Shown here one piece after another: positions 1 through 13,900 of a stretch of 64,000 nt of DNA. Position numbers and translations under genes: made by a program. The notes below the pieces were generated by a model that was not told the DNA's origin, searched no databases, and saw only the letters and a program-made list of their open reading frames with translations. Numbering within the stretch: the stretch's first letter is position 1; each line of letters starts with the position of its first letter. Source of the DNA: Rapana venosa (taxonomy: Eukaryota; Mollusca; Gastropoda; Neogastropoda; Muricidae); the NCBI GenBank assembly GCA_028751875.1, contig CM054145.1, forward strand, positions 7,439,799-7,503,798, in the 5' to 3' direction.

Positions 1-49
1 AAGGAAGATGTCTAAACACACTAGTGTGCATGCAGGTTTTAAAAAAAGT

Positions 50-175
50 TAACATCAGCCTGCTACTTCAGAAAGGCAGAACTGGTTTTAATGTGTGCAC
101 AAGATGTTCTGCATGTGTTCGCACATGGGACCAGAATTTATAGTTTCACGTGAAGGAGTGGATTTGGCACTGAGT
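50..175 (-). mobile_element. SINE fragment, tRNA-headed family 1 (antisense)
   Basis: Carries the family's central block in reverse orientation: the 'aagatgttctgcatgtgttc' region followed by a degraded version of the 'tatagtctcatccgaa' block. It lacks the tRNA-like head and the tail. Identified by similarity to the full copies at 39290-39650 and 54664-55016. Confidence 0.7.
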
Positions 176-468
176 ACAGGGAAAAACACCCTTGAAAGGG
201 AGAATCTTAATAGTGGCTCAATTCTAGGCTGTTGAATTACCATTGCCCCCTTCCCTTTCATTTGAATGGAAAGGAAGAGATGTTTAATACTTCATTCTAG
301 CCCATTCTTTACTTCTACTTTAGTTGGGTTTTTTTACTGACTTCTCTCCTAGTAAAAGTATTTGTTATTTTGTAATTTTGCATTCATGGTCTCTATCATT
401 GTTTTTGTTGTTGTTGTTTTTGTATATTTTTCCACCTGACTTTAACTTTCTGGTGTTCGTTTTACCAG

Positions 469-551
469 GTACCAAATGAGATGGGAGAGTGGCACTGGAG
501 TCCAACACCACCAGGCACTTCTCAGGACAGGCAGCAGCATGGAATTATCAG
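469..551 (+). CDS. possible isolated exon, unknown gene
   Basis: An 83-nt segment is bounded by a pyrimidine-rich acceptor (ending tttaccag) and a gtagct donor, and is open in one frame. The predicted peptide begins VPNEMGEWHWSPTPPGTS and is proline- and tryptophan-containing, unlike the AT-rich surroundings. No domain is recognised. It may be an internal exon of a plus-strand gene lying mostly outside the window, or chance. Confidence 0.25.
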
Positions 552-754
552 GTAGCTTTAGTTTTGTCCTTTTTTCTGTCTGGTCCAGTATCTGTTTTTA
601 TCTTTGTGTGATGTTTGTCGCCATCGTCTGTCCTCAGCTGTGCCCGTCTTTTTCTCTGTGGTTTGTCTGTCCTTGCTTGTGTTTGTGTTTGTCAATTTCT
701 TGCTGTCTTTTTCTTGAGGTTTGTATTGTATTTGGTTGTTTTTATTTTGACAGT

Positions 755-975
755 CCTTTGGATGAGAATATAAACCAAGGCCCCGTGTGCGAATGCACGC
801 AGAACATCTTGCGCACACGTTAAATCCTGTTCCACTTTTCGTAAGAGTAGGCCATTGTGTGCCGGTGGGAACAGATGACGGAATTTATAAAACTGCATGC
901 ACACAGGGACTGGATGTAAAAAAAGCACATGAGTGCTTATTCCATTATCCTCGATATAAAAGAATTTTTTAAAGT
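755..975 (+). mobile_element. SINE, family 1 body with tail 1 (sense)
   Basis: Starts at the 'tttggatgagaatataaacc' block and runs through the central body to the tail-1 module, which ends 'gcttattccattatcctcga' plus tataaaagaa and T/A-rich sequence. The tRNA-like head is missing, so the copy is 5'-truncated. Confidence 0.8.
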
Positions 976-1159
976 TTTTTAATTTTAAAGCTCCTTGCTT
1001 TTTTCCTGTCTGCCTGTCTCAGGCATGAAAAAGTATGAAAAACTCGAAAGACACTGTGAGGTCAGAACTATAGGGGGCACCAATTTAGAAAGATGTTTTA
1101 AAGGCCCTTCTTTCCCCCCCCCCCATACTGTTTAGGTAGCTGCAATCAGACTTCAGAGG

Positions 1160-1325
1160 TGATGTCTAAAACACACCTGTGGGCATGCTTTTTTTTTCTT
1201 CTGTCATCCGTTCCTACCAGCGCACAGTGGCATACTCTTCTGAAAGACGGAACAGGTTGTTAACATGCGTGCAAGATTTTCTGCATGGGTTTGGACACGG
1301 GGCCTTGGTTGGAAATAGAACTTTA
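1160..1325 (-). mobile_element. SINE fragment, family 1 (antisense)
   Basis: Contains the reverse-oriented central body ('catccgttcctaccagcgca' through 'ggacacggggccttggttgg'). It is preceded by a short piece resembling the tail-2 module (1133-1185), so this looks like a body joined to tail 2. The head is absent. Confidence 0.6.
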
Positions 1326-2261
1326 AGGTTCTGTAATGTTTAAAAGTCAAATCTTTAATTTTAAAGTAATTTTTAAATTGCTGCAATATTTCAGCATATA
1401 CAGTATGGTTGAATTGTGGTAAAGTCTGTAAAGAATTATTTTCAAAGTAAGGTGATGAGGTAGGTGTAATGTATAGCCAAGAAGACCCTCTCCTCTGCTA
1501 TGTGAATGTCAGTGATTAGGACTGCCTTGCCTTTAGGGGCTGTGGGACTGGAACCACTTGGGGCCTTATTATTTCAGCTTTCATGGTTTGGGGGGTTGCT
1601 TTGGACGTGCAGTATGGTTAAAGATGGGTATGAAATTGTAATCTTTAGGCTGATAAAGCAAAAGATGAAATGTTTTCAACTTGAGATTTTTTGATTTAAG
1701 GTGGTCAGAAAAATGTTTCAAGAATAATTTTATTAGTACAATATGTAATGCTTCTTTCAAAAGTGTGTGAATTTACGTTAAGAAATTTTAAGATAAAATC
1801 ATTTTGATATCTAGCAAAGCAAAAGACAGAATTTAATTAAAGAATATTTGTGAATTTATTTTGTTACTAAATGGCATTAAATCGCTTTTGATATTTTAGT
1901 TGAAAAAGTAAAAAATAAAATTATATATATCTTTAAAGAATATTTGCAAAATGTTTTGATTTGACAGTATTAAATCATTTAAATATTTGAGCTAGTAAAG
2001 AAAAAGACTGCTAACATCTTTAAAGAATGAAATTTTGTGAATTCATTGTTTCAAAGTAATGAGCTCAATGCATTTTTACATTTGAGGTAACACAGCAAGA
2101 GATAAACACAAACAACAAAAAAGCCAAAGCAAGAAATGAAATGTGACAATGTCTTTCAAGAACAATTGTGAATTTATTCCGCTTGAAAGTGGTTAAGATC
2201 AAATCATTGTGACATCTGAGCTTGCAGAACTATCAACATTTTCCCTGTCACTGATGACTTC
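1326..2261. other. AT-rich stretch without recognised features
   Basis: About 0.9 kb of AT-rich sequence with no long open frame resembling a protein and no copy of the repeat families seen elsewhere. A short motif resembling 'aaagaatatttgtgaattta' recurs loosely at about 1845, 1940, 2025 and 2160, which may be the remains of an old tandem repeat. Confidence 0.4.
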
Positions 2262-2966
2262 TTGACTGCTTACAGGAGCAACTGGACTGGAATCAAGTGC
2301 CGAAGAACTGCTTACAGGATCAACTGGACTGAATCAAGTGCCGAAGAACTGCTTACAGGATCAACTGGACTGAATCAAGTGCCGAAGAACTGCTTACAGG
2401 ATCAAATGGACTGGAATCAAGTGCTGAAGAACTGCTTACAGGATCAACTGGACTGAATCAAGTGCCGAAGAACTGCTTACAGGATCAACTGGACTGAATC
2501 AAGTGCCGAAGAACTGCTTACAGGATCAACTGGACTGGAATCAAGTGCTGAAGAACTGCTTACAGGATCAACTGGACTGAATCAAGTGCCGAAGAACTGC
2601 TTACAGGATCAACTGGACTGAATCAAGTGCTGAAGAACTGCTTACAGGATCAACTGGACTGAATCAAGTGCCGAAGAACTGCTTACAGGATCAACTGGAC
2701 TGAATCAAGTGCCGAAGAACTGCTTACAGGATCAACTGGACTGAATCAAGTGCCGAAGAACTGCTTACAGGATCAACTGGACTGAATCAAGTGCCGAAGA
2801 ACTGCTTACAGGATCAACTGGACTGAATCAAGTGCTGAAGAACTGCTTACAGGATCAACTGGACTGAATCAAGTGCCGAAGAACTGCTTACAGGATCAAC
2901 TGGACTGAATCAAGTGCTGAAGAACTGCTTACAGGATCAACTGGACTGAATCAAGTGCCGAAGAAC
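2262..2966. repeat. 41-bp minisatellite, about 17 units
   Basis: Head-to-tail units beginning 'gccgaagaactgcttacagg' and continuing 'atcaactggactgaatcaag' + t. Units differ by single substitutions (gccg/gctg) and an occasional extra G ('ctggaatc'), giving 41- and 42-bp variants. The sequence is highly homogeneous, which implies recent expansion or gene-conversion-like turnover. No coding role is evident because 41 is not a multiple of three. Confidence 0.95.
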
Positions 2967-3851
2967 AGACACGCCATCCAGCACTTGTTTACCAGCACAT
3001 GATCAGGTAACAGTTGTGACTGTTCTCTCAGCATTTGTCTGTGTGTCTAGTTATAAATTTGTTTATATTATATTATATAATAGACTCCAGTTGCATCCAC
3101 CTTTTTTTTAACCCTTTCGCTGACATAGGTGACTCTAGTCGACACTACGTTCACCGCCATAGGTGACTTTCGTTGACGGTGCAGATCATGTTAAAAAGGG
3201 CTGTCTTATCATACAGTATCAAGGTTTCACACCACAGTTACTTGCACATGTGATAACTAACATTTCATCCTTCACCCCATGCCCAGTTTTCAGCGGAAAA
3301 ACCTGACCGTGTTGTTCTGACACAGAATGAATGCCAAGAAATCAGTAACAGCGCTGAAAACTACTTGGCTCTTCAGTCCGAAACTTGGTGGTCAAAGAGT
3401 TTAAGGAAGTTTCTCTAGGAATTTTCTTGGGTAAAAATTGAAGTTGACATTCAGACCATAGATGTTAATGAATACATTAGATCTTTGATGTTGCTGCGAA
3501 AAGTTATGTAAATTTTGTGTTTCCTAAATTCGCAATTATACCTGACAGCAGCTTCTCTTACAATGTATTCGAAGCAAAAATGGTGCTATAGCCCCAGCTA
3601 AATCTCTAGAATGGCACTGCGTCCATGGGGAAGTGAGAAATATTTTAACAACCTAGCTCCCCGTATTTCTTCATGGGAACATAAATTCCCTAATTTTGAT
3701 ATCTTGACTATACTTTCATGAAAATGAGGAAACCAAAATATGCTAACATCTTGACAACCACACTTGCAAATCAATCACACGCAAAACACACACACACACT
3801 CCCACACGCAAACATCCACCAAAACACACAACACACACCCACACGCAAAAC
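2967..3851. other. unique sequence before the first gap; no gene seen
   Basis: No supported coding segment. At about 3110 a 'ttaaccctttcgctgacata' stretch opens a short imperfect duplication of 'cataggtgact' (about 3125 and 3160). This resembles the ends of some TTAA-targeting DNA elements, but no matching inverted end was found. The last 75 bases before the gap are a CA-rich simple repeat, a plausible cause of the assembly break. Confidence 0.4.
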
Positions 3852-4351
3852 NNNNNNNNNNNNNNNNNNNNNNNNNNNNNNNNNNNNNNNNNNNNNNNNN
3901 NNNNNNNNNNNNNNNNNNNNNNNNNNNNNNNNNNNNNNNNNNNNNNNNNNNNNNNNNNNNNNNNNNNNNNNNNNNNNNNNNNNNNNNNNNNNNNNNNNNN
4001 NNNNNNNNNNNNNNNNNNNNNNNNNNNNNNNNNNNNNNNNNNNNNNNNNNNNNNNNNNNNNNNNNNNNNNNNNNNNNNNNNNNNNNNNNNNNNNNNNNNN
4101 NNNNNNNNNNNNNNNNNNNNNNNNNNNNNNNNNNNNNNNNNNNNNNNNNNNNNNNNNNNNNNNNNNNNNNNNNNNNNNNNNNNNNNNNNNNNNNNNNNNN
4201 NNNNNNNNNNNNNNNNNNNNNNNNNNNNNNNNNNNNNNNNNNNNNNNNNNNNNNNNNNNNNNNNNNNNNNNNNNNNNNNNNNNNNNNNNNNNNNNNNNNN
4301 NNNNNNNNNNNNNNNNNNNNNNNNNNNNNNNNNNNNNNNNNNNNNNNNNNN
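3852..4351. other. assembly gap (500 N)
   Basis: Exactly 500 unknown bases, a conventional fixed-size scaffold gap. Open frames running through it are meaningless. Confidence 0.99.
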
Positions 4352-4693
4352 TGATTTCTTCGTACCAAGAAATATAACCCACACATGGAATTTCAGTTTC
4401 ATCACTAACAGAAAACAAAATCCAAACCCTAAACCAAAAAACAACAAACAGGAACACTCCCACGAAACCTCTCTTGCTGTTTATGTCAAGGTTAACTTTA
4501 CAACCATTCCTTATCAAAATCACACCAGCAAACCCAGATTTAAAAAACAACAACAAACAAAACTTTCGGTCCGTTTAATGAGTGACCAGATAATAAATCT
4601 CTGATGAGTTTTTGTTTTCACTCCCTCTCTTTCAATCAAGTCAACCCCCCCATCCCCCAAAATACTCCTACATCAAACAACACTCCTTTTGAC
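4352..4693. other. presumed 3' UTR and flank of the ATPase beta-like gene
   Basis: Lies immediately downstream (minus strand) of the stop codon and ends at the gap. No coding segment or known repeat was seen. The 3' end of the transcript may lie here or in the gap. Confidence 0.4.
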
Positions 4694-4975
4694 CTATTGG
4701 ATTCTGAAAACAAAGGACGTGGTGAACACGTCGTCATTGACGGCTTTTCCTGAGGGGTCCTCCACGATGCCCCAGGCAGAACAAACCAGTCTCACCATGT
4801 GGAGCTCCTTCACCGAGTCACGGATCGAACGGAACTGCACCATGACTGCCGGAGGAACAAACTTTTCAACTGTGCGAGGACGGAAGAAGTAGGCAGGAAA
4901 GCCCTCTTTGGGGTGGTAGTCGATGGCCTCTCCTATAGCACTGGTGTTGCCCATGTATTTCTTGTCCTCCGGCGT
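4694..4975 (-). CDS. Na,K-ATPase beta-like gene, exon 5 (terminal)
   Basis: 282 nt from cccgcag/acg to a TAG stop at 4694-4696. Encodes 93 residues including YHPKEGFPAYFFRP, PPAVMVQFRS and VRLVCSAWG, the family's C-terminal immunoglobulin-like fold with the sixth cysteine. It ends TTSFVFRIQ. A minus-strand polyadenylation signal was not recognised between the stop and the gap. Confidence 0.92.
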   Translation of the reverse strand, partial: TPEDKKYMGNTSAIGEAIDYHPKEGFPAYFFRPRTVEKFVPPAVMVQFRSIRDSVKELHMVRLVCSAWGIVEDPSGKAVNDDVFTTSFVFRIQ

Positions 4976-7900
4976 CTGCGGGAAAGGACAAGGGCTTGTG
5001 ATTAGTTAGTCTGAGAGAAGCGTGTCCAATCTTACATACACAGAACTGAGTGATTCTAATCATTGGTTGCATGTCCAATCCTATATATAATACACAGAAA
5101 TGCGTGAATTTAACCATAAGCTGCATGTCTAATCCTGTATATAATATACAGAACTGAGTAAATTTAACTATAAGCTGCATGTCCGATCCTATATATGTAC
5201 ACAGAACTGAGTGAACTTAATCATCATAAGTTGCATGTCCAATCCTATATTTGATATACAGAACTGGGTAAATTTAATCTTAAGTTGCATGTCCAATCCT
5301 ATATTGTATATAATACACAGAACTGAGTGAATTTAATCATAAGTTTTCACTTTCAAAATTGTTACTTCCAAACATTCATATGAAATCAGAGGACAGACTG
5401 AACAAAATGACTTGTCATAACTCATCGAGAATCATAAATCATACTCCATCAAAAGATGCAATTATACGTCTAGAATCATGGTACAACCCTATGAAAAAGA
5501 AAAGAGAGAGAGAAGGTTTTTTTCCAATAAGAAAAAGGTAATGTACACTCACAGCGGGTTCACACGAGATGCCAATTCTCTCTGGACTAAAGCGGTCTTT
5601 CAGGACTTTTTCAGCCTTTATGTATAACTGGCCGTCATTGGGAGCTAGCGCACGTGCTGTGTAGTTTCGAGGCTGAAAAAAAGAGCAAATTTTTTTGTTT
5701 TTTAAATGTGTAATATTTTTTCCACATTAAAAAAAAAAAGTTTCACATAGTTCAAATCATAACACAGCAGGAAAAACCCCTTTTCAAATGCACTGGAAGA
5801 GACATGAATGAGACAGGAAACCAATATCCTGTTGCAATACACATCAAAAGCACAAAAAATGCATGACAACAAAGGACGTCTCAGGCAAAAGCTGCTTTGA
5901 TAGGTAAACAAATACAAAAGCAGATAGGGCAAAAAGGGTGGTGCTGCTCTTGTGGTGACATGCTTTCCCCCGTCCAAATTTCACAGAGATAATTCTGCAC
6001 TGACTGAAACGGTGTAGGCAGTATTACAAGCGTCAAAAAACATTTCAATTGTTTTAGAAGAGAAGCAACACCCACACTGACTGACATTCTAAACGGGTAC
6101 AAAATCAGTTCTGATTCGGTCATATGTGAAAGTCTCTACAGAATTCATCTTAGTAAGCTATATGTCTTTTCTGTCAACTCTGACCCGCTTGCATTGTAAA
6201 ACAAAAGTAATTGAATGCTGTTATCTTCAGTGTCTGTGATACATATAGTATAATGATCGCAATTCCAGGACTGTGATTTTAATCCGTGAATTTGGGTGAA
6301 GCTTCCCAGTAAGAAACTAAAATGATTGGAGGGTAAATACTAAAACAGTCGCATACGCAAACTCTTACCATCAGTGAGCTTCAGAGCTCTAGTCAAGAGG
6401 GGGAAAAAACAAGAACGACTTATTCAACATATTGGCTAGAACTACCAGTAGGAGAGAAGCGGTCCTGTAGAAATGTTACTGGTCTTCCCACTTACCACGT
6501 TGAAAGTGAGCAGAACGCAGGGCTGTCCGGCGGCATAGCCGTATCTGTGGGTGGGAACACAGCTAGTGCCAAACACAGACAGAGGCTGCTGGCACACTTG
6601 GTCTGGGGGGTTGTAGGTAGAGTTGCACACAATGTTGGGGCCGTTGTGGATGTGTATCGTCTTGTACGCTGTGGAAAAACAACAACAAAGCAGTTAGATA
6701 GTATGATTCTCTTTATAAATCCTAATGATGTCCATAATCATGATAACCACTACAGCTCTGATAAAATTTATACATATTTTAAAAGAACAAAATGAAAAAC
6801 AACATTACATCTTCATGTTCTTGCCAAGGAAGCTACATCATGGCCTCATCCGGGCGATCACCACACTGTGAAAAACCAAGGTTAGGACAATTCAATAACA
6901 AATTGAACCAGTAACTTGAGTAAATGAAATTTGCATGATAATCAAATGATAGCTTTGATTTGTCTGTGCAAGTTACAGCGCTATATAAATTCCATTTATT
7001 ATTATTATCATTATTAAATTTATCAGATGATGAGTATCCCCAAAGTCAGAATGTGGCTACCTTAAAAAAAAAGAATTATGCCAACGGTGGGTAAAAATGG
7101 TTACATACACAAAACTTCACCACTGGTGAACTTCAGAGCCCTAGCTGTGGAACAAAAAAATAAAAAATTAAAAAGATACAATAACGAATGCCTGATTCTC
7201 TCACAAATTTAAAGCTATAAAAAACTAAAAGGTGTCCAGTAGAATATTATGAAAAGATTAGAATACACTTTGAAGGGATAGATCTGCATTATAAAATGCT
7301 TCAATTTCAAAGGCATGATAAAATACCTTGACTCTTAAAAAGCAGCTGTGTTTGATGACTATCACAATGAGTATCCCTTGTCTTTTATAGTTTTAACAAC
7401 ATTTAAGCATTAAAACTGGATACACGCCCCCCTCCTCCCAACCCAAATAACATATATATATCCTTTTAAAGAAAAACAGTACAATCTTAAATTATTTGGT
7501 AGCTTAATAAGTAACTCAACATTTGGCTTGCAGTGATTGATCACCATATTATATAGTGAAATGTCACATACTTCAACTCGGTGAAAATGCTTTCTTTGCC
7601 AGGTTCACGAACTATGAACAGTATGTGACCTGCCCTACACGAAGAAACAAGACCTTAGACTTGTGCTATGGGACTGTAGCAGGCGCCTATAGATCGTTGC
7701 CTTTGCCTCCCCTGGGATCATCTGACCACAACTGCGTTCTTCTTGCACCCATGTACCAGTCAGTGTTTCGGCGCCTTCAACCCATAGTCAGGACCGCAAA
7801 AAAATGGACTGCTGATAGTATAGCTAGTCTGCAAGGCTGCTTTGATTGCACTGACTGGGATATGTTTTATGATGTGTGTTCAGATCTGAATGAGCTCACT

Positions 7901-10900
7901 GATGTTATTTGTTCTTATATTTCATTTTGTGTTAGTTGTGTCATTCCAACTAAGGAGATAACCATTTACCCCAATAACAAGCCTTGGGTTACAAAGGATC
8001 TGAAACATGTTTTAAACAAAAAGAAAGTAGTATTTTACACAGGCACAGAACAACAAAAGAAGGAAGTAAACAAAGAAGTCAAAGCTGCTGTTGCACGGGC
8101 CAGACGTATATATAAAAATAAGATAGAAGACAAGTTTGCGAGGAACAATTTTCGTTCTGCATGGCAGGGTATCAAAAATATGTCTGCAGTAAATATGGTA
8201 GGTGTCCAACATAGGTCAAAGATCAGTTTGCAGGGAGTATGTGATAACAACTTACCAGACCATCTAAACACATTTTTTACTCGCTTTGAAAAGCATGATT
8301 TCTCAGATGAATTAAATGATCTGAAGCAATCCCTAGTTTCTGAGAATAGCGTCATTGTTGATGAAGAAATTATCTGTAAGCACTTAAAGGCAATAAATAT
8401 TAACAAATCTCCCGGACCAGACGGTATATGTGGAAGAACCCTGAAATTCTGCGCTACTGAGCTTGCCAGTGTCCTTCAACACCTGTTCCAGGCCTCACTG
8501 GATACTTGTCAGATTCCTGTTATTTGGAAAACTTCCAATGTAATACCTCTTCCAAAGAAACCCAATCCTTCTCGGCCTAACGATTTTAGACCTGTAGCTC
8601 TCACATCTCTTGTGATGAAAACGCTGGAAAAGATTGTAAAATCTCTCATTCTTTCTGCTACAGAGAAAGACCTTGACCCACTGCAATTTGCATACAGGTC
8701 TCGAAGGGGTGTCGAAGATGCCAAACTATTCATTTTGAACAAGTTGTATAGCCACTTGGAAACACCTGACTCTCATGCCAGAATATTGTTCGCTGACTTT
8801 AGTTCAGCTTTCAATACAATGCAGCCTCACGTTCTGGTTAACAAAATAATTTCAAAATTTGACGTAGACAATCAACTTGTTCGTTGGCTGATTGAATTTT
8901 TAACCAACAGACCACAGCGTGTTTTGGCCAACAAAATATCTTCTTCGGTTAGATTTACCTGCACTGGTTCTCCGCAGGGTTGCGTCCTCTCACCACTTCT
9001 GTACATTCTATACACAGATGATTGCAGAAGCAACTATGGAAATTCCTTTCTGGTAAAGTTCGCAGACGATAGTGCTCTGTTATCCCTCTTATCCGGATCA
9101 GTCTTAGACCATGGTCCAGCCCTCACCGAGTTCGTACACTGGTGTGACGAGGCCTATCTGGAGCTAAATGTTTCTAAAACTAAAGACCTGCCTATCGACT
9201 TCAGAAGATCAGGGCATACTCCTAAGAATATTATTATCCATAATCAAGAGGTTGAAAACGTTTGAACTATAAGTATCTGGGAACTGTTTTTGACCACAAG
9301 TTAAACTGGGACGTTAACACTGACGCTATTGTCAAAAAGGGACAACAACGTCTGTATTTTCTGAGGAAACTGAACTCATTTTTTGTAGACAAAAAGATCC
9401 TTTCCTTGTTTTACAAGTCTTACATAGAGAGTGTTCTAAGTTTTGCTTTCATTTGTTGGTACAATAACCTTAGTGTTAAAAACAAGAATGGCCTGCAGAG
9501 AATTGTAAGAATCTGCTCAAAAATAATTGGAAAAGAACAAAGAGATCTCATGTCGTTCTGCAATCAGCAGCTTGTACGCAAAGCCACAGCCATTTTGGCT
9601 GATCCTTCTCATGCTTTGTTTCCAGAATTTCAAATGTTGCCTTCGGAACGCCGTTTTCAGTGTCCCATCAGCAAAACCAACAGAAAAAGAAATTCTTTTG
9701 TGCCAGTAAGCATTCGACTTCTGAATTCACAATGATGTTGACTACCTAGTTCTTACATTTCTCTGAATTATCTGCCTGATTGTCATTGTTACGAGTGTAG
9801 TCAATACATAATTGTGTGTGTGTGTGTGTGTGTGTGGGTGGGGTGCGTGGGTGTGTGAAATAAGTCTGTGTTCTAGTCAACTGTCTTAAAACATTGAATT
9901 CATATATTGGTGTATGGTGTGGGTGTGCGTGGGCGTATTCGCACACACACGTACGTGCGTGTGTACGTGCTGCGTATATGCGTGCGTAAAAATAAGTTTT
10001 TATGTCTTCTAGTCAATGGGTTTAAAATTGTGTTCACAATTGATGTTTGTGCGCATGCGCGCGTGTGTGTGGTGTGTGTGTGTGTGTGTGTGTGGTGACA
10101 TTTTATTTGAAAACCAATATGAAATATAGCTTTTGTGTCTTTGATATATTTGATGAGTATCAATCTGCCTGTCAGTATTGTAATTGCCCTTCATGGGATG
10201 ATTAAAGTGTTTTTGACTTGACTTGACTTGACTTGATGCAGCTCAAACCATCTAACTAAATTTATTGTAAGCTAATAGTAATTTTGCATTACAGCAGATT
10301 ATAATCCAGACTTTTTTTTTCAACATCCATCTGTTTTTGGGGGAAAATTCCCTTGCATGCTAATGATAATCACTCCATGCAACCCGAGCTTCTCTTATAT
10401 AAAGATTGCTTAATTATTTTCTGACATTTTTATTTTACATCTAATGTAAAGGTAAATGACATTTTGTATTGGGAAAAATGCATGCATGATGCCTGCAGCT
10501 TACGTTCAACAGCAGCATCCAACTGATTGGTGTAGTTCAGGTAGGAGTCCTGTTTTCCTGTCTGTGGACTGAAAGGCAGGAAAACGGTGCCCAGATGACC
10601 AGCTGGCCGGAAATTCAGACCTGAGTGACAAACAATGGATTTTGACTTAGAAATTTATATTCATGAATAAACAGCTAAACCAAATGTCATACTTTATTAA
10701 TATTGCAGTGTTAAAATATTTATTAAGCTACAATAATAATATACTGCAATACAGATTACAAATCATACTATCAAATTTTATTAAAATCATATAAAAAGAT
10801 TCTTTAACGGCTTAAGATGTATGTTATTTCAGAAAGTACATGTCAACATTCAAAAAGTTATCATACCATTATAAATACTGCTGTTGTCTATATGATACAT

Positions 10901-13900
10901 CACTCATGTTCAATACTAGTACTGTAGTAGTACACAGTAGTAGTACTATAAAAAAAAAATCCTCTAACGGTGACAACAGACGATAGCCCTAAATTCTGAC
11001 TCAGGATAGCATTCATGGACAAACCATGTTCAATAAAAAGTTTATAAATGCATTGCACTTCCAGTTGAGTCACATGTCACAACTGCTATTTAACTAGACA
11101 GTCACTACGACCGAGTAACTCAGAGTTAGTGAGTATGACCACATCACAGACAAATATACTTAGAGCAAATTTTGTCTTAAAAAGTTTAATACTAATTAGT
11201 ACAGACAATACCAAAAGTAAAACTTAACTACAACAGCCTAGACCAGGTGTAACATACTTACATAGCATACTATACAAAATTCTGAACAACATAATGTGCA
11301 GAACTAGTAGACAACATTACAAGTACACAATCTAAAAATTGAGCAATAACATCAATCTGTCATTTCAGCATTCAATCTAAAAATTAAATTCAACTAAAAA
11401 GTCACAACCACAACAAAACCCTGGTTTTTCTGAAAGTTTTCCATAGTCTGTTTCAAGTTTCATATATACATATCACATTATCAACAATATCAGGCATTTT
11501 ACTATATTCTCAATGCAGTTTAATTTCAATGAGTACTAATACAATACACACAAATCATGCATGTTGGTCTTAAAAGTTAAATATTAAATTTAGTGTTGAT
11601 TAAAATTCTAATGTAATGAATCATGTTATCTCTGATTAGGTCATTTACTCTGGACATTCTGTACAGCTCAGCTGTCTTAGTTAAAGAAAGTTCTTCAATC
11701 AACTGTACTGAATTAGTGAATACCGCTTCAATTAAAGTCACAGTACTTAGCGTTCTCTGCATGATTAGATTTCGGGATGCTCTCCTCTGGGACACTCCGG
11801 ACAGCATGTTGCCACAACACAGCACAAGAACAGCGCCATCCTTTTTTTTTCTTTTCCTGTCTCAGTGTCTGCATAAATTTGTTTCCTTATAAATCAGTTA
11901 TCACTCAGATCAGACTCAGAGTGGCTTTTCTTCTACAAAAGTTTGCCAGTGACGACTCTCCTGCTGCTGTGAGATCTTTTACATGTGCTAAATCAGTAAA
12001 TTATGCATGTTGCACTGCATACACTGATGCAGTACCTCGGTTTATCGTCTCATCCAAAACTGGTGAAAGACTATCCCCCAGACCACCACTCATAGTTTGG
12101 GGGGATGGGGAAAAAGTTCACTAACTTTTGACACAGCGAGTGAACCACCATGCAGTCTGAACCCAGACTTTTCGCTTTCTCAGTTTCTGGGCAGGTGCGT
12201 TACCTCAAGTCTAGACCACCGATCCAGACTGGTACCGTGTGCGAGCATATTGCCTGTACATAATTTAATCTGGATGGGGGATGCACAAGCTAAAACACCC
12301 AAATAATATTTGGTCACAGGTCAGCCACAAGTTTACAAAAGCTAACTCATTCAAACACATGATAACGGGGTGACATGATCATGATGTACAGGTGAACATC
12401 AGAACATGACACAAAACTTTTCTCATCTGATTTTTTTGGGTGTGGGTGGTTGGTTACACCAGAAGAAAGTTTCAAACAAAGAGCTCTGATTCACCATTTA
12501 ACATGTTAAATTGTTGTTTTTTCATGCTCTCTGATACACTACACTACAGTGATTGATAATGCTATACAGTTTTATAATATACTGTGTTTACTGTTAAGCC
12601 TCTGCTTTTCCAGGCCAACAACTGAACAAGACACCATATGATCATATTAAACAAAACATTATATGGCCAGAAAGCATTCTGAGTGGTACACTGCTACTGA
12701 GCTAATGCTACTGTGATGTGGCATGCACTATCCAAGAATGACAAAGATTATAAGACCAAGGAAGAAAGCAATCGAGAAGAAACTGAAAATTTGGAGGCTT
12801 AAAGACAAGAACATAGCCTTGGAATATGAGCAAAAAGTGAGAAAGCAGCTGGACAAGACCATGACTGGAACCATTGAAAGAAATACTCATGGAAGCAGCA
12901 AAAGAAACGTGTGGAGAGACCAAAGGAAGAAGACATCGACAGAGAGAAACATGGTGGTGGTGCGATGCAGTGAAAGTAGCAATCCAAGAGAAGAAGAAAG
13001 CATTTAGGAAGTGGCAGCAAACAAAGACGTTTGAGGACAGAGAGATATACAGGAGGAAATCAAAAGAAGCGACAAAAACTGTAGCCCAAGCTAAAGAAAA
13101 AGCGTGGAACGAATGGTGTGTTGGACTTGATACAACTGAAGGTCAGCATAAGAATTAAGATGTTTCGAATTGCATGGCAGATGAGGAAAGAACGGAAAGA
13201 CATCAATGTAGCAAAATTTGTAAAAATGAGTCTGGAAATATCATGACTGAGAAGCAAAATATTCTGCAGAGATGGAAGGATTACTTTCATGATCTGCTAA
13301 ATATTGAGAATCCTCATTGCAATCAAGGAAGTGGAGAAAGTTGAAGGACCTGTACAAGAAGTGACTGAAGATGAAATCAGAAGAGCAATTCGAACTATGA
13401 AAAAGAGAAAAGCCACGGGGCCATCAGGAGTGGTGACAGAAATGATACAAGCAGCAGGAGAGGAAAGAGTAAAACAACTTACGAAAATATGTCAGAAGAT
13501 ACAGCGGACAGAACAAATGCCCAAAGAATGGGAAGACATTATTACTGTTCCCATTTTCAAGGGTAAAGGAGATGCACTAGTATGTGGAAAATACAGAGGA
13601 ATCAGGCTTCTGGAGCATGGCATGAAGATCTGGGAAAAAGTATTGGAAAGAAGACTGAAGAGCCTGTGCAATATTGATGAAAAACAGTTTGGATTCCAGG
13701 CTGGCAAATCAACCATAGATGCAATATTTATTGTGAAACAACTGCAGGAAAAGTATATGGAGAAGAAAAAGACCTTGACGCACATCTTTGTTGACCTGGA
13801 AAAAGCTTTTGATAGAGTACCCAGAAAGGCAATCCAATGGGCCTTGAGGAAACAAGGTGTACCGGAGCACATCATCTCAATGGTTATGACTTTGTACAAG

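Noticed and set aside
2262..2966. CRISPR-like array
   Set aside because: Units are contiguous with no spacers, and the genome is eukaryotic. Minisatellite.
3108..3200. piggyBac-type DNA transposon end
   Set aside because: A TTAACCCTTTCGCTG-like start is present but no inverted partner end or TTAA duplication was found.
3718..4556. Long open frames across the first gap
   Set aside because: They consist almost entirely of unknown bases. The frames are artefacts of the 500-N spacer.
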